DNA of 33,661 nt. Source: a virus. Location: positions 1 to 33,661 of IMG/VR virus record IMGVR_UViG_3300032323_000477; one strand, written 5' to 3'. How positions within the stretch are numbered: position 1 is the stretch's first letter; each line of letters starts with the position of its first letter. This document shows positions 6,849 through 13,430 of the stretch, piece by piece. The translations under genes and the position numbers were made by a program. The notes below the pieces were generated by a model. The model did not search any database. It was given only the letters and a program-made list of their open reading frames with translations, and was not told the origin of the DNA.

Positions 6849-8668
6849 GCTCTGTCATTGTGTTCAATCTCTACCATCATTTTAACAGCTGGAAAATAAA
6901 TGTAATTAATTCCTGAGTTGTAAAGAGTACGCATGGCATCGTCGATGGTTTCAACCAATGGCTCTCCGCCTAGATTAAAGCTGGTATTAAACAATGCAGG
7001 CACACCTGTTTGATTTTTAAATTCTTTAATTAGATTATACCAATGAAAGTTTTGTTCTTCAGTCACTGTTTGAATTCTGCAGGTACCATCAACATGTATA
7101 ACTGCTGGAATCTTTTCTTTCACGCCCGGCTGACAATTTACAGCATACATCATAGACGGAGAATCTTCCATGCCACGCAGATCAAACCAATCATGTACAT
7201 CGTCTTGTAATACTGATGCAGCAAATGGTCTAAAATATTCTCGTTTTTTAATTAAATTAACAAAATCTTTACCGTCGGCAAATGTTGGATCAAACATCAG
7301 TGATCTATTGCCTAGTGCTCTAGGACCGTTTTCGCATCGTTCTTGAAACAATGCTACAATGTTTTTAGATCTAATAGTTTTGATAACATCTTTGTAATCA
7401 ACATTTATTGTTACGCTGCCGCCGTATTTGGCCGCAGTTTCTATAACTGCATCTTCAGTAATATGTTGTACCGGACCTAAAAATAAATTTTCATCTTTTG
7501 ATCTTACTTTTGTATCTTGAGATGTTTTATAGTAATGATAAAATGCTGCACCCATAGCTGTACCTGCATCGTTCGAAACAGGTTCAACATATATCTTTAC
7601 GTCTTTTGGTAAATGCTGTAAGTAGAAATAATTAGCAACACAATTTAAACCATACCCACCGCTGATAACAATATTTTTATTACCAGTACGTTCAATTGAT
7701 TTTAAAATTAAATCAAGCACCAATTGCTGCGATTCAGTTTGGACATTGTAGGCCATGTTTCTTCTGGAGGCCAATTGTGTTAGATCTTCTGCATCAGCTT
7801 CTAGCATTTGTTGCTCGTAACGCTGCATTTGTTGTTTATCGTTGGGGTCAGTAACTGACCTATGAATAGTTTTCGGATCGTACACCCTGTCATTTAGCTC
7901 AGCATGGCCTTCTTCATTGACCAGTGCGCCATTAGGATATGTACTAGTAAATAGATCTTTATTACCGCCAAAATTACCATAAATCTTAGGTGCTTTGTTC
8001 GGTTCTCCATACGGAAACAGCCCCATGGTTTTACCCGCTTCTATCGAGTCAAATCCACAAAATCTAGTTACTGCTTCATATGCTTTAACAATACCTGTTT
8101 TATCATTAATTATAACTTCTGTACCGTTCCCATCACTATTGTAGTGTTCAGGCTTCCAAGGTCCGTTGCCCCCAAAATGCTTGTACACTTCCTTAAAGTT
8201 TGCAGGGTATGAACAATCATATATACTTTCAACTTCAAACATGGTTTGACCGTCTGGGCGTTCAATAAATGTACCTGCACCATCTACAATGATAGCACTT
8301 GCTTTATCAAACCCAGATCTATAAAATGCCAACGCGGCGTGATTTCTATGGTGTTGATCGTGATATTTAAATACTTGGGTATTAATATCGTCGATTAATC
8401 TCAACTTCCTAGCAAGTGCAGAATACACATCTTGCCTTACATAATCGTTTATTGGTTCGTCATGACCTTGTGTGTGAGATATTGCCAAATAATCGATCTT
8501 GTCAGTATAGTCAAGAATTTTAATCATACTCGCAAGCGGGCCGCCGTCATATTTGTAGCGAGATAGTCTTTCTTCTTCAATAGAAAATACAATTTGTCCA
8601 TCTTTTAAAAGACAAACTCCTGCATTATGCCCTCGAGCAATACCTGCAATGTATCCTGTTTTTTTCAT
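6845..8668 (-). CDS. Carbamoyltransferase, NodU/CmcH/TobZ family, cassette gene 2
   Basis: About 607 aa, full length for O-carbamoyltransferases, which transfer a carbamoyl group from carbamoyl phosphate (via carbamoyl-adenylate) to a hydroxyl, usually on a sugar. The N-terminal Kae1-like domain shows GIARGHNAGVCLLKDG, EEERLSRYKYDG and a His cluster with His110 in HHRNHAALAFY, then IVDGAG and ISGGYGLNCVAN. The C-terminal YrdC-like half shows ENGPRALGNRSLM, REYFRPFAASV, HVDGTCRIQTV and NTSFNLGGEPLVET. All major motifs appear intact. ATG 8668 is chosen because AAGGA lies seven bases upstream; ATG 8686 is in frame but lacks a site. It starts 24 bases after the glycosyltransferase stop and overlaps the next gene by four bases. 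The acceptor is likely a glycan made or bound by the neighbours (inference). Confidence 0.92.
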   Translation of the reverse strand: MKKTGYIAGIARGHNAGVCLLKDGQIVFSIEEERLSRYKYDGGPLASMIKILDYTDKIDYLAISHTQGHDEPINDYVRQDVYSALARKLRLIDDINTQVFKYHDQHHRNHAALAFYRSGFDKASAIIVDGAGTFIERPDGQTMFEVESIYDCSYPANFKEVYKHFGGNGPWKPEHYNSDGNGTEVIINDKTGIVKAYEAVTRFCGFDSIEAGKTMGLFPYGEPNKAPKIYGNFGGNKDLFTSTYPNGALVNEEGHAELNDRVYDPKTIHRSVTDPNDKQQMQRYEQQMLEADAEDLTQLASRRNMAYNVQTESQQLVLDLILKSIERTGNKNIVISGGYGLNCVANYFYLQHLPKDVKIYVEPVSNDAGTAMGAAFYHYYKTSQDTKVRSKDENLFLGPVQHITEDAVIETAAKYGGSVTINVDYKDVIKTIRSKNIVALFQERCENGPRALGNRSLMFDPTFADGKDFVNLIKKREYFRPFAASVLQDDVHDWFDLRGMEDSPSMMYAVNCQPGVKEKIPAVIHVDGTCRIQTVTEEQNFHWYNLIKEFKNQTGVPALFNTSFNLGGEPLVETIDDAMRTLYNSGINYIYFPAVKMMVEIEHNDRA

Positions 8669-8691
8669 TATTTTTCCTTGTGACATTTATT

Positions 8692-9678
8692 TTAAGCGCA
8701 ATCAGGTGCAGAACAACCAGCAGGTTGTTTAGGTTCGACGTATGGTCTAGCAGTTTTACTCAAAGTAGTTTTAATTCCTTTAACAATCGTCTTGATAGTT
8801 TCGTCAGCGAGTACCATTAGATTTTCATTATGTCTATCAATTCTAATGTCTACTGCAACTCTTATTGGGGAATACCTTCTTTCGTCTTTGCCGTTATCAA
8901 TTATAGTAAGTGTGCTGCTGCCAGGATACGAAATATTTTCAGGGAATGTACCGCCTATAACTACTGTGCCTGGTTTCTTTAGGGCATGTGCAATATGCTG
9001 TCCTACCGAGTCACACCCCAAGAAATAATCAGCGTCATTGATAATTGCAGTCCATTGTAATAAACTAACACTCTCTGGTACCATTACTCCTAGTGCTCTA
9101 TTTCCAGGAATTTTTAACTCGCTCATCATTATAACAGCATAATCTTTATTCAGTTCTTCAAGTATTTTTATAATATCATCAACCTCAAATGATCTACCAC
9201 TTTCGTCAATGATAGTATTGCCTTGTATTCCAGCTGTTTTTCCAAATGGTTGGAAGATTATTACTTGTTGCTTTTTAAAATGCTTTCTAGCTTCATTGAC
9301 TAGCTCGTTTGCTTGTGCTATATCCTTTTTGCCAATAAAGATATCGTATTCTTTTGTTTCTGGAATGATTTCGGGCGGAACATCGTAGTTGATCAACATG
9401 TCAAACGCCTGCACAAGATTGCATCTTTGAGTAAAGTATGCGTTTAGTTTATACGGTTCGGGAGTTATGATTTCTCTATCTTTTAATTTTTCAAAAAGAT
9501 TTGGGTCGGTAGCATGATGCACGTTACTTGCTAAAATTTTGCTGGTTAAATATAGATCTATCCAACCTTCAACAACAATGACTGCTGTTGGATCAGTATT
9601 TTTAACATAGTGCTCTAATGCAGGAATGGCACATAGTACTCGGCCTGCACCGCCGTTTATAAAAAATGCTTTTTTCAT
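8692..9678 (-). CDS. GT9-like glycosyltransferase (ADP-heptose:LPS heptosyltransferase fold), cassette gene 1
   Basis: 328-aa GT-B-type glycosyltransferase resembling family GT9. The N-terminal GGAGRVLCAIPALEHYV corresponds to the 'G-x-GD-x-L-x-x-P-x-L' acceptor-domain start. The C-terminal nucleotide-sugar domain shows IIFQPFGKT and the hallmark YFLGCDSVGQHIAHALKKPG followed by VIGGTFPENISYPG, matching 'D-x-x-h-x-x-D-[ST]-G-x-x-H-x-A-x-A'. Donor and acceptor cannot be predicted. The C-terminus ends in an unusual short tail (PAGCSAPDCA) with a Cys-x4-Cys pair outside the fold. The ATG at 9678 has AAAGG eleven bases upstream and a late promoter 31 bases upstream. It heads the cassette and probably sets the sugar that later enzymes modify. 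Confidence 0.82.
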   Translation of the reverse strand: MKKAFFINGGAGRVLCAIPALEHYVKNTDPTAVIVVEGWIDLYLTSKILASNVHHATDPNLFEKLKDREIITPEPYKLNAYFTQRCNLVQAFDMLINYDVPPEIIPETKEYDIFIGKKDIAQANELVNEARKHFKKQQVIIFQPFGKTAGIQGNTIIDESGRSFEVDDIIKILEELNKDYAVIMMSELKIPGNRALGVMVPESVSLLQWTAIINDADYFLGCDSVGQHIAHALKKPGTVVIGGTFPENISYPGSSTLTIIDNGKDERRYSPIRVAVDIRIDRHNENLMVLADETIKTIVKGIKTTLSKTARPYVEPKQPAGCSAPDCA

Positions 9679-9708
9679 TGATATCGTGACCTTTGTTATC
9701 TAGTACGA

Positions 9709-9716
9709 TATTTATT
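9709..9716 (-). promoter_or_regulatory. T4-like late promoter (AATAAATA) for the enzyme cassette
   Basis: Minus-strand octamer AATAAATA, 31 bases upstream of the glycosyltransferase ATG and downstream of a strong hairpin. A transcript would begin near 9703, leaving about 25 leader bases including the AAAGG site. No other matching octamer was seen inside the cassette, so all six genes could be one late transcript. Confidence 0.6.
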
Positions 9717-9751
9717 TTGAGGGCTGCGCCTCTAAGAATAATGTGAGCGAG

Positions 9752-9789
9752 CGAGTAGTATTGTGCTGTTGCCAGCACAATACTATTCG
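9752..9789 (-). terminator. 17-bp hairpin with GCAA loop after the chaperone gene
   Basis: Arms 9752-9768 and 9773-9789 pair over 17 positions with one G-T pair; on the minus-strand transcript the loop is GCAA, a stable GNRA tetraloop. It begins four bases after the stop of the tail-assembly chaperone and precedes the cassette promoter. There is no U-run after it, so it is either an imperfect terminator or an RNA-end protecting or processing structure. Confidence 0.55.
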
Positions 9790-9792
9790 AAA

Positions 9793-10509
9793 TTAGTAAA
9801 CGCCTGGGGGTAGATTTTGTAAAGCATCAGCATCGGAGGCATCTCTGTCTGCGATTCTAATAACCTGAACATTCTCATCTTCAAACTCCATATTGGGCCC
9901 GTCTTCAGGACTGCGAGGAAATCTCACAAGATAATTAGGAACATCTGCCCAATCTACAGGAAGGTCTCTGAGTTTTTGTCTATAATCCAACCATTGCTGT
10001 TTTAGAGCTTCTGGCATGTCTGGAGCAATTTTGCCATCACTCAGAGCTAGTTTTGAATCTCTTACACTTCTAATAAAGTCATCACTTCTATCTCTTTTGT
10101 TCTCAAAGAATTGAAGCGGTGCTGTGTAATCTCTAGTTACACTGTCTTTGTCATAAACAATTCTAATATCTGAAGGATCTACAACTGTGGCATTTGGTTG
10201 ATCAACTGGGCCAACAGAAACTTCGTAGATCTTTGGTTTTTCTAACCCGCCGTAGATCAATCCAATTTTGCAGCAGTTTATGTCAGTGTCTGCTTTTAAT
10301 ATTTCTCTTTTCAGATCCAATGGAAGCGGACGATCTGGTTCGTCTTCTGGTGCAAACGCCTGCATCAAATACCCAGTTTCTTTATCGAGCCACATGACTA
10401 TTTCTTCTGGGCCTTCGTATAACTGTGTACTGGTTTTACCTAACGTATTTTCCAACGAATACAAATGATCCGGTATACTATATGTCAGCATTTTGGTTAT
10501 TTTTGCCAT
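9793..10509 (-). CDS. Tail fibre assembly chaperone-like protein
   Basis: 238-aa acidic protein. Residues about 165-200 contain ALKQQWLDYRQKLRDLPVDW followed by NYLVRFPRSP, closely matching the 'W-x-x-YR-x-x-LR-D-L-P ... v-x-W-P-x-x-P' signature of phage tail assembly chaperones (Phage_tail_APC type). Such proteins help fold or trimerise fibre or adhesin subunits and are typically encoded just after them, as here: the gene follows the two Cys-rich adhesins. The start ATG at 10509 has AAGGAG that begins right after the previous stop (TAAGGAG), so expression is coupled. The long N-terminal part (residues 1-150) is not recognised and may give partner specificity. Confidence 0.75.
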   Translation of the reverse strand: MAKITKMLTYSIPDHLYSLENTLGKTSTQLYEGPEEIVMWLDKETGYLMQAFAPEDEPDRPLPLDLKREILKADTDINCCKIGLIYGGLEKPKIYEVSVGPVDQPNATVVDPSDIRIVYDKDSVTRDYTAPLQFFENKRDRSDDFIRSVRDSKLALSDGKIAPDMPEALKQQWLDYRQKLRDLPVDWADVPNYLVRFPRSPEDGPNMEFEDENVQVIRIADRDASDADALQNLPPGVY

Positions 10510-10519
10510 TTATTTCTCC

Positions 10520-11347
10520 TTAACTATACGTTATTTTAACAAGGCCGCCGGCGCCAAAGCTGCCCCAACATGCGTTTACAGAGTCAGTTGCGTGGCTTGC
10601 GCCACCGCCACCTGGGAAAGCTGCGTGTGCTGAACAGCAGGCCAAGTTACCTACGCAGCGATGTTTACCACCAATTCCATGAGGTGCGGCCCATGGGCCG
10701 CTTGGGCCGCCTGCTACTGAGAACGCATCAGCACAACAGTTGTATTGATGATTGTATGATCCAGCTGTACCTCTAAAACACATATCAGAACCGTATACTG
10801 GCGTATCGCAAGCGTTACTGCCCCAACCAGCATTATAGTTACCTACGTTACACTGAACATTACCAATGTGGCAGTTATAACAGTTTGAGATCATGTCCCA
10901 GTTAGTAAAGCCACCCATGCCACCAATGGCACAGAAATTGCTCAAGCCAGTGCCGTTAACAAAACTGGTGCATCCATGGCGACAATTTTGGTTACATGAA
11001 CAGCAGCAGCTACAATCTGATGAGCCTGCGGCACACACTGTGTATACTGCGCCATCTGCAAATCCATGCACTGATTTTTGCAGTGTTCTTACGCCGTAAT
11101 TGCCACCTTGCCCGCCGATACCGTGATCACTGTCACCACCTGATGAGCCACCTGGGCCACCACCTGATAGTATTTCAAACTTAATTGTTGTGGTGCCTGT
11201 AGGAACTGTAAAAGCGCAACAGCGACCACCATTTTGAGGGCTCCAATTGTTGGTATTCCATACCCATATTTCATAAACTTCTGGAATTTTACACTGATGT
11301 TGACTATTAGCGTAAACGATACCACAATTTGATAATTGTACTGGCAT
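10520..11347 (-). CDS. Cys-rich, Gly-rich adhesin-like protein, copy A
   Basis: 275 aa with 24 cysteines (8.7 percent), very unusual for a phage protein made in a reducing cytoplasm. The N-terminus (CGIVYANSQHQC) is a fibre-base motif like the 'IVFADGS' seen in other fibre genes here. Residues 45-70 (FTVPTGTTTIKFEILSGGGP) match the start of the Gly-rich domain common at phage fibre tips, and the end (GSFGAGGLVKITYS) is its last strand. Between are Gly-rich loops and a cluster of seven Cys within residues 112-126 (DCSCCCSC, NC, GC). Paralogue of the adjacent gene; AAGGAG precedes the ATG. The next gene is a fibre assembly chaperone. Probably a distal host-recognition protein, with Cys used for disulfides or metal binding after release. 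That role is inferred. Confidence 0.8.
   Translation of the reverse strand: MPVQLSNCGIVYANSQHQCKIPEVYEIWVWNTNNWSPQNGGRCCAFTVPTGTTTIKFEILSGGGPGGSSGGDSDHGIGGQGGNYGVRTLQKSVHGFADGAVYTVCAAGSSDCSCCCSCNQNCRHGCTSFVNGTGLSNFCAIGGMGGFTNWDMISNCYNCHIGNVQCNVGNYNAGWGSNACDTPVYGSDMCFRGTAGSYNHQYNCCADAFSVAGGPSGPWAAPHGIGGKHRCVGNLACCSAHAAFPGGGGASHATDSVNACWGSFGAGGLVKITYS
10911..11095 (-). repeat. Near-identical core shared by the two Cys-rich genes (copy A)
   Basis: This 185-base block differs from 11753-11937 at only five positions by eye, at a constant offset of 842 bases, while flanking parts of the two genes are more diverged. It encodes the Cys cluster and the surrounding Gly-rich core. Confidence 0.85.
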
Positions 11348-11361
11348 TTTCTAATTTCTCC

Positions 11362-12189
11362 TTAACTGTACGTTATTCTAACAAGGCCGCCGGCGCCAAA
11401 ACTACCCCAGCATGCACTAACTGATGCAGTTGCGTGGCCTGCGCCACCGCCACCTGGGAAAGCTGCGTGTGCTGAACAGCAGGCCAAGTTACCTACGCAC
11501 ATGTGTTTACCGCCAATTCCGTGGGCTGTACTAATTGGTCCAGAAGGTGCTCCTGCAACAGAAAAGTGATCAGCACAACAGTCATATTGAGCATTATATG
11601 ATCCAGATGTTCCTCTGAAACACATATCAGATCCATATACTGGCGTATCACAAACGTTGGTAATCCAACCGGCATTATAGTTACCTACATTACACTGAAC
11701 ATTACCAATGTGGCAGTTATAACATTGTGAGATCATGTCCCACGAGGTTGACCCACCCATGCCACCAATGGCACAGAAGTTGCTCAAGCCAGTGCCGTTA
11801 ACAAAACTGGTGCATCCATGGCGACAATTTTGGTTACATGAACAGCAGCAGCTACAGTCCGATGTGCCTGCGGCACACACTGTGTATACTGCGCCATCTG
11901 CAAATCCATGCACTGATTTTTGCAGGGTTCTTACGCCATAATTACCACCTTGGCCTCCACACCCGTGATCAAAGTCACCGCCTGATGAGCCGCCTGGGCC
12001 GCCGCCTGATAATATTTCAAACTTAATTGATGTAGTTCCATTAGGTACTACCCAAGCGCAACATTGCCCGCCGTTCAGTGGGCTCCAATTGTTGACATTC
12101 CAGACATAGATTTGTTTTTCTTCTTCAATCACGCATTTGTGTGAACCGTCAGCAAAAACTATTCCGCAACTTGATAACTGTACTGGCAT
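11362..12189 (-). CDS. Cys-rich, Gly-rich adhesin-like protein, copy B
   Basis: 275 aa, exactly the same length as copy A, with 25 cysteines. Architecture is identical: SCGIVFADGSHKC base motif, WVVPNGTTSIKFEILSGGG opening of the Gly-rich domain, the Cys cluster CSCCCSCNQNC, several Gly-rich loops and a closing AGGLVRITYS strand. Differences from copy A are concentrated at residues 10-45, 145-180 and 200-230 and include an extra Cys near residue 77. This pattern suggests a conserved scaffold with variable receptor-facing segments. It begins two bases after the stop of the S74-domain fibre. No strong Shine-Dalgarno is seen (AGAGAG only), so coupling to that gene is likely. It may be an alternative or heteromeric partner of copy A on the same fibre. 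Confidence 0.8.
   Translation of the reverse strand: MPVQLSSCGIVFADGSHKCVIEEEKQIYVWNVNNWSPLNGGQCCAWVVPNGTTSIKFEILSGGGPGGSSGGDFDHGCGGQGGNYGVRTLQKSVHGFADGAVYTVCAAGTSDCSCCCSCNQNCRHGCTSFVNGTGLSNFCAIGGMGGSTSWDMISQCYNCHIGNVQCNVGNYNAGWITNVCDTPVYGSDMCFRGTSGSYNAQYDCCADHFSVAGAPSGPISTAHGIGGKHMCVGNLACCSAHAAFPGGGGAGHATASVSACWGSFGAGGLVRITYS
11753..11937 (-). repeat. Near-identical core shared by the two Cys-rich genes (copy B)
   Basis: Partner of the block at 10911-11095, five mismatches over 185 bases by eye. The strong local identity against more diverged flanks points to a recent duplication or to gene conversion within the core. Confidence 0.85.
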
Positions 12190-12191
12190 TC

Positions 12192-13067
12192 TTAATTCTC
12201 TCTTTTCATAATTTCAATTTCTTCTTTTAGAGATTTAACAGCCTCTATCAGCAAGGGAATTAGTTTGTCATATCTTACAGCAAGATACCCGTCATCTCTT
12301 TCAACTACAGCTGATGGTATTACTTCTTTTACTTCTTGAGCAATAACTCCCACGTCCTGCATGGTGCGTTCTGGGTACATTTCTTGCGCAATTTTATTCC
12401 AGTGATATTGATATCCTGATAATTTTAACAATTTTTCTAGGCTGTTATCAATCTTTGAAAGATTTTCTTTTAGTCTGCTATCTGAAGATGCATATGAATA
12501 TATATCTGCACCTACATACAAAGCACCACTGATACCAACACCGCCAGTAACTACTAAGGTTCCAGTGGTAGTGCTCGAAGCAGCAGAGGCACCTGCTAAA
12601 CTCAACCTACCAGTGCTTGGCTGATACGTCATTTTAGTAGTTGACACATTTGAACTAGTGATAGCTCCTGAGGTAGCTGTAGTGAACAACGGATAATGTG
12701 TAGTAGCAGACGCTGTTTGATCAGAAACTGTTACAGATTTACTAGTCCACGATAGTGTGCCTGACGCATTAGTAGTTAGTACTTGATCTGATGAGCCATC
12801 TGCAGCTGGCAGTGTCCAAGTTACGTTTGAACTAATTGTTGCCGGTGCTTGGAATCCTACCCAATTTGAGCTATCGCTATCTGCGAATCGCAAATCAGTC
12901 TGTGCATTTAATTGAACATTTGCAGTAGAAACAACCTGGCCAGTTCCGCCTGGACTAAGAGTAATGTTTTGGTCCGCCGCTGTGGACAAGGCCGAGTCGG
13001 GCGAAATTTGAACAGTTCCTAATAGTGTTGAACTACCTACAAGTCCGCCTGTTATTCTTCTTGCCAT
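12192..13067 (-). CDS. Tail fibre protein with C-terminal S74 intramolecular chaperone
   Basis: 291 aa. The first ~190 residues are low-complexity beta-rich fibre sequence (SPGGTGQVVSTANVQLNAQT, FADSDSSNWVGFQAP, GTLVVTGGVGISGALYVGAD). Residues 193 to the end form a Peptidase_S74 domain: ASSDSRLKENLSKI supplies the Ser195/Lys200 dyad that cuts the chain just before Ser195 after trimerisation. It is followed by GYQYHWN, DVGVIAQEV, VRYDKLIPLLIEAVKSL and a C-terminal coiled coil. Such domains fold trimeric fibres or spikes and are then released. The mature fibre would therefore be about 194 residues. ATG 13067 is preceded by AAGGAT. Translation probably continues into the Cys-rich genes. Family identification is firm; receptor role is inferred. 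Confidence 0.9.
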   Translation of the reverse strand: MARRITGGLVGSSTLLGTVQISPDSALSTAADQNITLSPGGTGQVVSTANVQLNAQTDLRFADSDSSNWVGFQAPATISSNVTWTLPAADGSSDQVLTTNASGTLSWTSKSVTVSDQTASATTHYPLFTTATSGAITSSNVSTTKMTYQPSTGRLSLAGASAASSTTTGTLVVTGGVGISGALYVGADIYSYASSDSRLKENLSKIDNSLEKLLKLSGYQYHWNKIAQEMYPERTMQDVGVIAQEVKEVIPSAVVERDDGYLAVRYDKLIPLLIEAVKSLKEEIEIMKREN

Positions 13068-13082
13068 GATCTTATCCTTTTA

Positions 13083-13403
13083 TTAAGCTGTTGATGTTTC
13101 AATACCGTAGACCACAGCATTTACACTAGCAGCACTAGATCTTACCACTAGTAATTTTCCTGCATCTATTACAAGGCCTGTACGCTCCAGTACACCCTTA
13201 GCACTTAAACTGGTATCATATTCAAGATATTCAGAATCTGCTGGTGTTGCTGACGATGACATCGCTATTCTGACAGTCACTGCTGATGCACTCCTGTTTA
13301 CTACACTTAAAGTAACCACTGAAAATGTGTTTGCGGGTACTGTATACAGAGTAGTATTGGTCGCTGCTGATAGATCTGCTACTCCTAGTCTTCCTGTTGC
13401 CAT
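13083..13403 (-). CDS. Small beta-rich virion/decoration-type protein
   Basis: 106 aa, rich in Ala, Ser, Thr and Val, with predicted beta strands (TTLYTVPANTFSVVTLSVVN, AVTVRIAMSS, LLVVRSSAASVNAVVYGIE). The pattern 'strand - VPAN - strand - NRS - strand ... end strand' is shared with two other small proteins in this window (at 27314 and 30931), pointing to a common beta-sandwich type seen in marine phage virions. GGAG lies eight bases before the ATG. A weak late-promoter variant (ACTAAATA) sits 20 bases upstream, overlapping the stop of the giant fibre gene. Specific function unknown; a capsid, tail or fibre accessory component is plausible. Confidence 0.75.
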   Translation of the reverse strand: MATGRLGVADLSAATNTTLYTVPANTFSVVTLSVVNRSASAVTVRIAMSSSATPADSEYLEYDTSLSAKGVLERTGLVIDAGKLLVVRSSAASVNAVVYGIETSTA

Positions 13404-13422
13404 AATTTATTCTCCATGTATG

Positions 13423-13430
13423 TATTTAGT
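13423..13430 (-). promoter_or_regulatory. Possible weak late promoter (ACTAAATA)
   Basis: Minus-strand octamer with one mismatch to NATAAATA, 20 bases upstream of the ATG at 13403 and overlapping the stop codon of the 2614-aa gene. A similar variant sits at almost the same distance before the 2614-aa gene itself. Confidence 0.3.

Noticed and set aside
10893-12026. Pairs of similar plus-strand frames opposite the Cys-rich genes
   Set aside because: Their mutual similarity merely mirrors the duplicated minus-strand genes; they have no start signals and no known motif.
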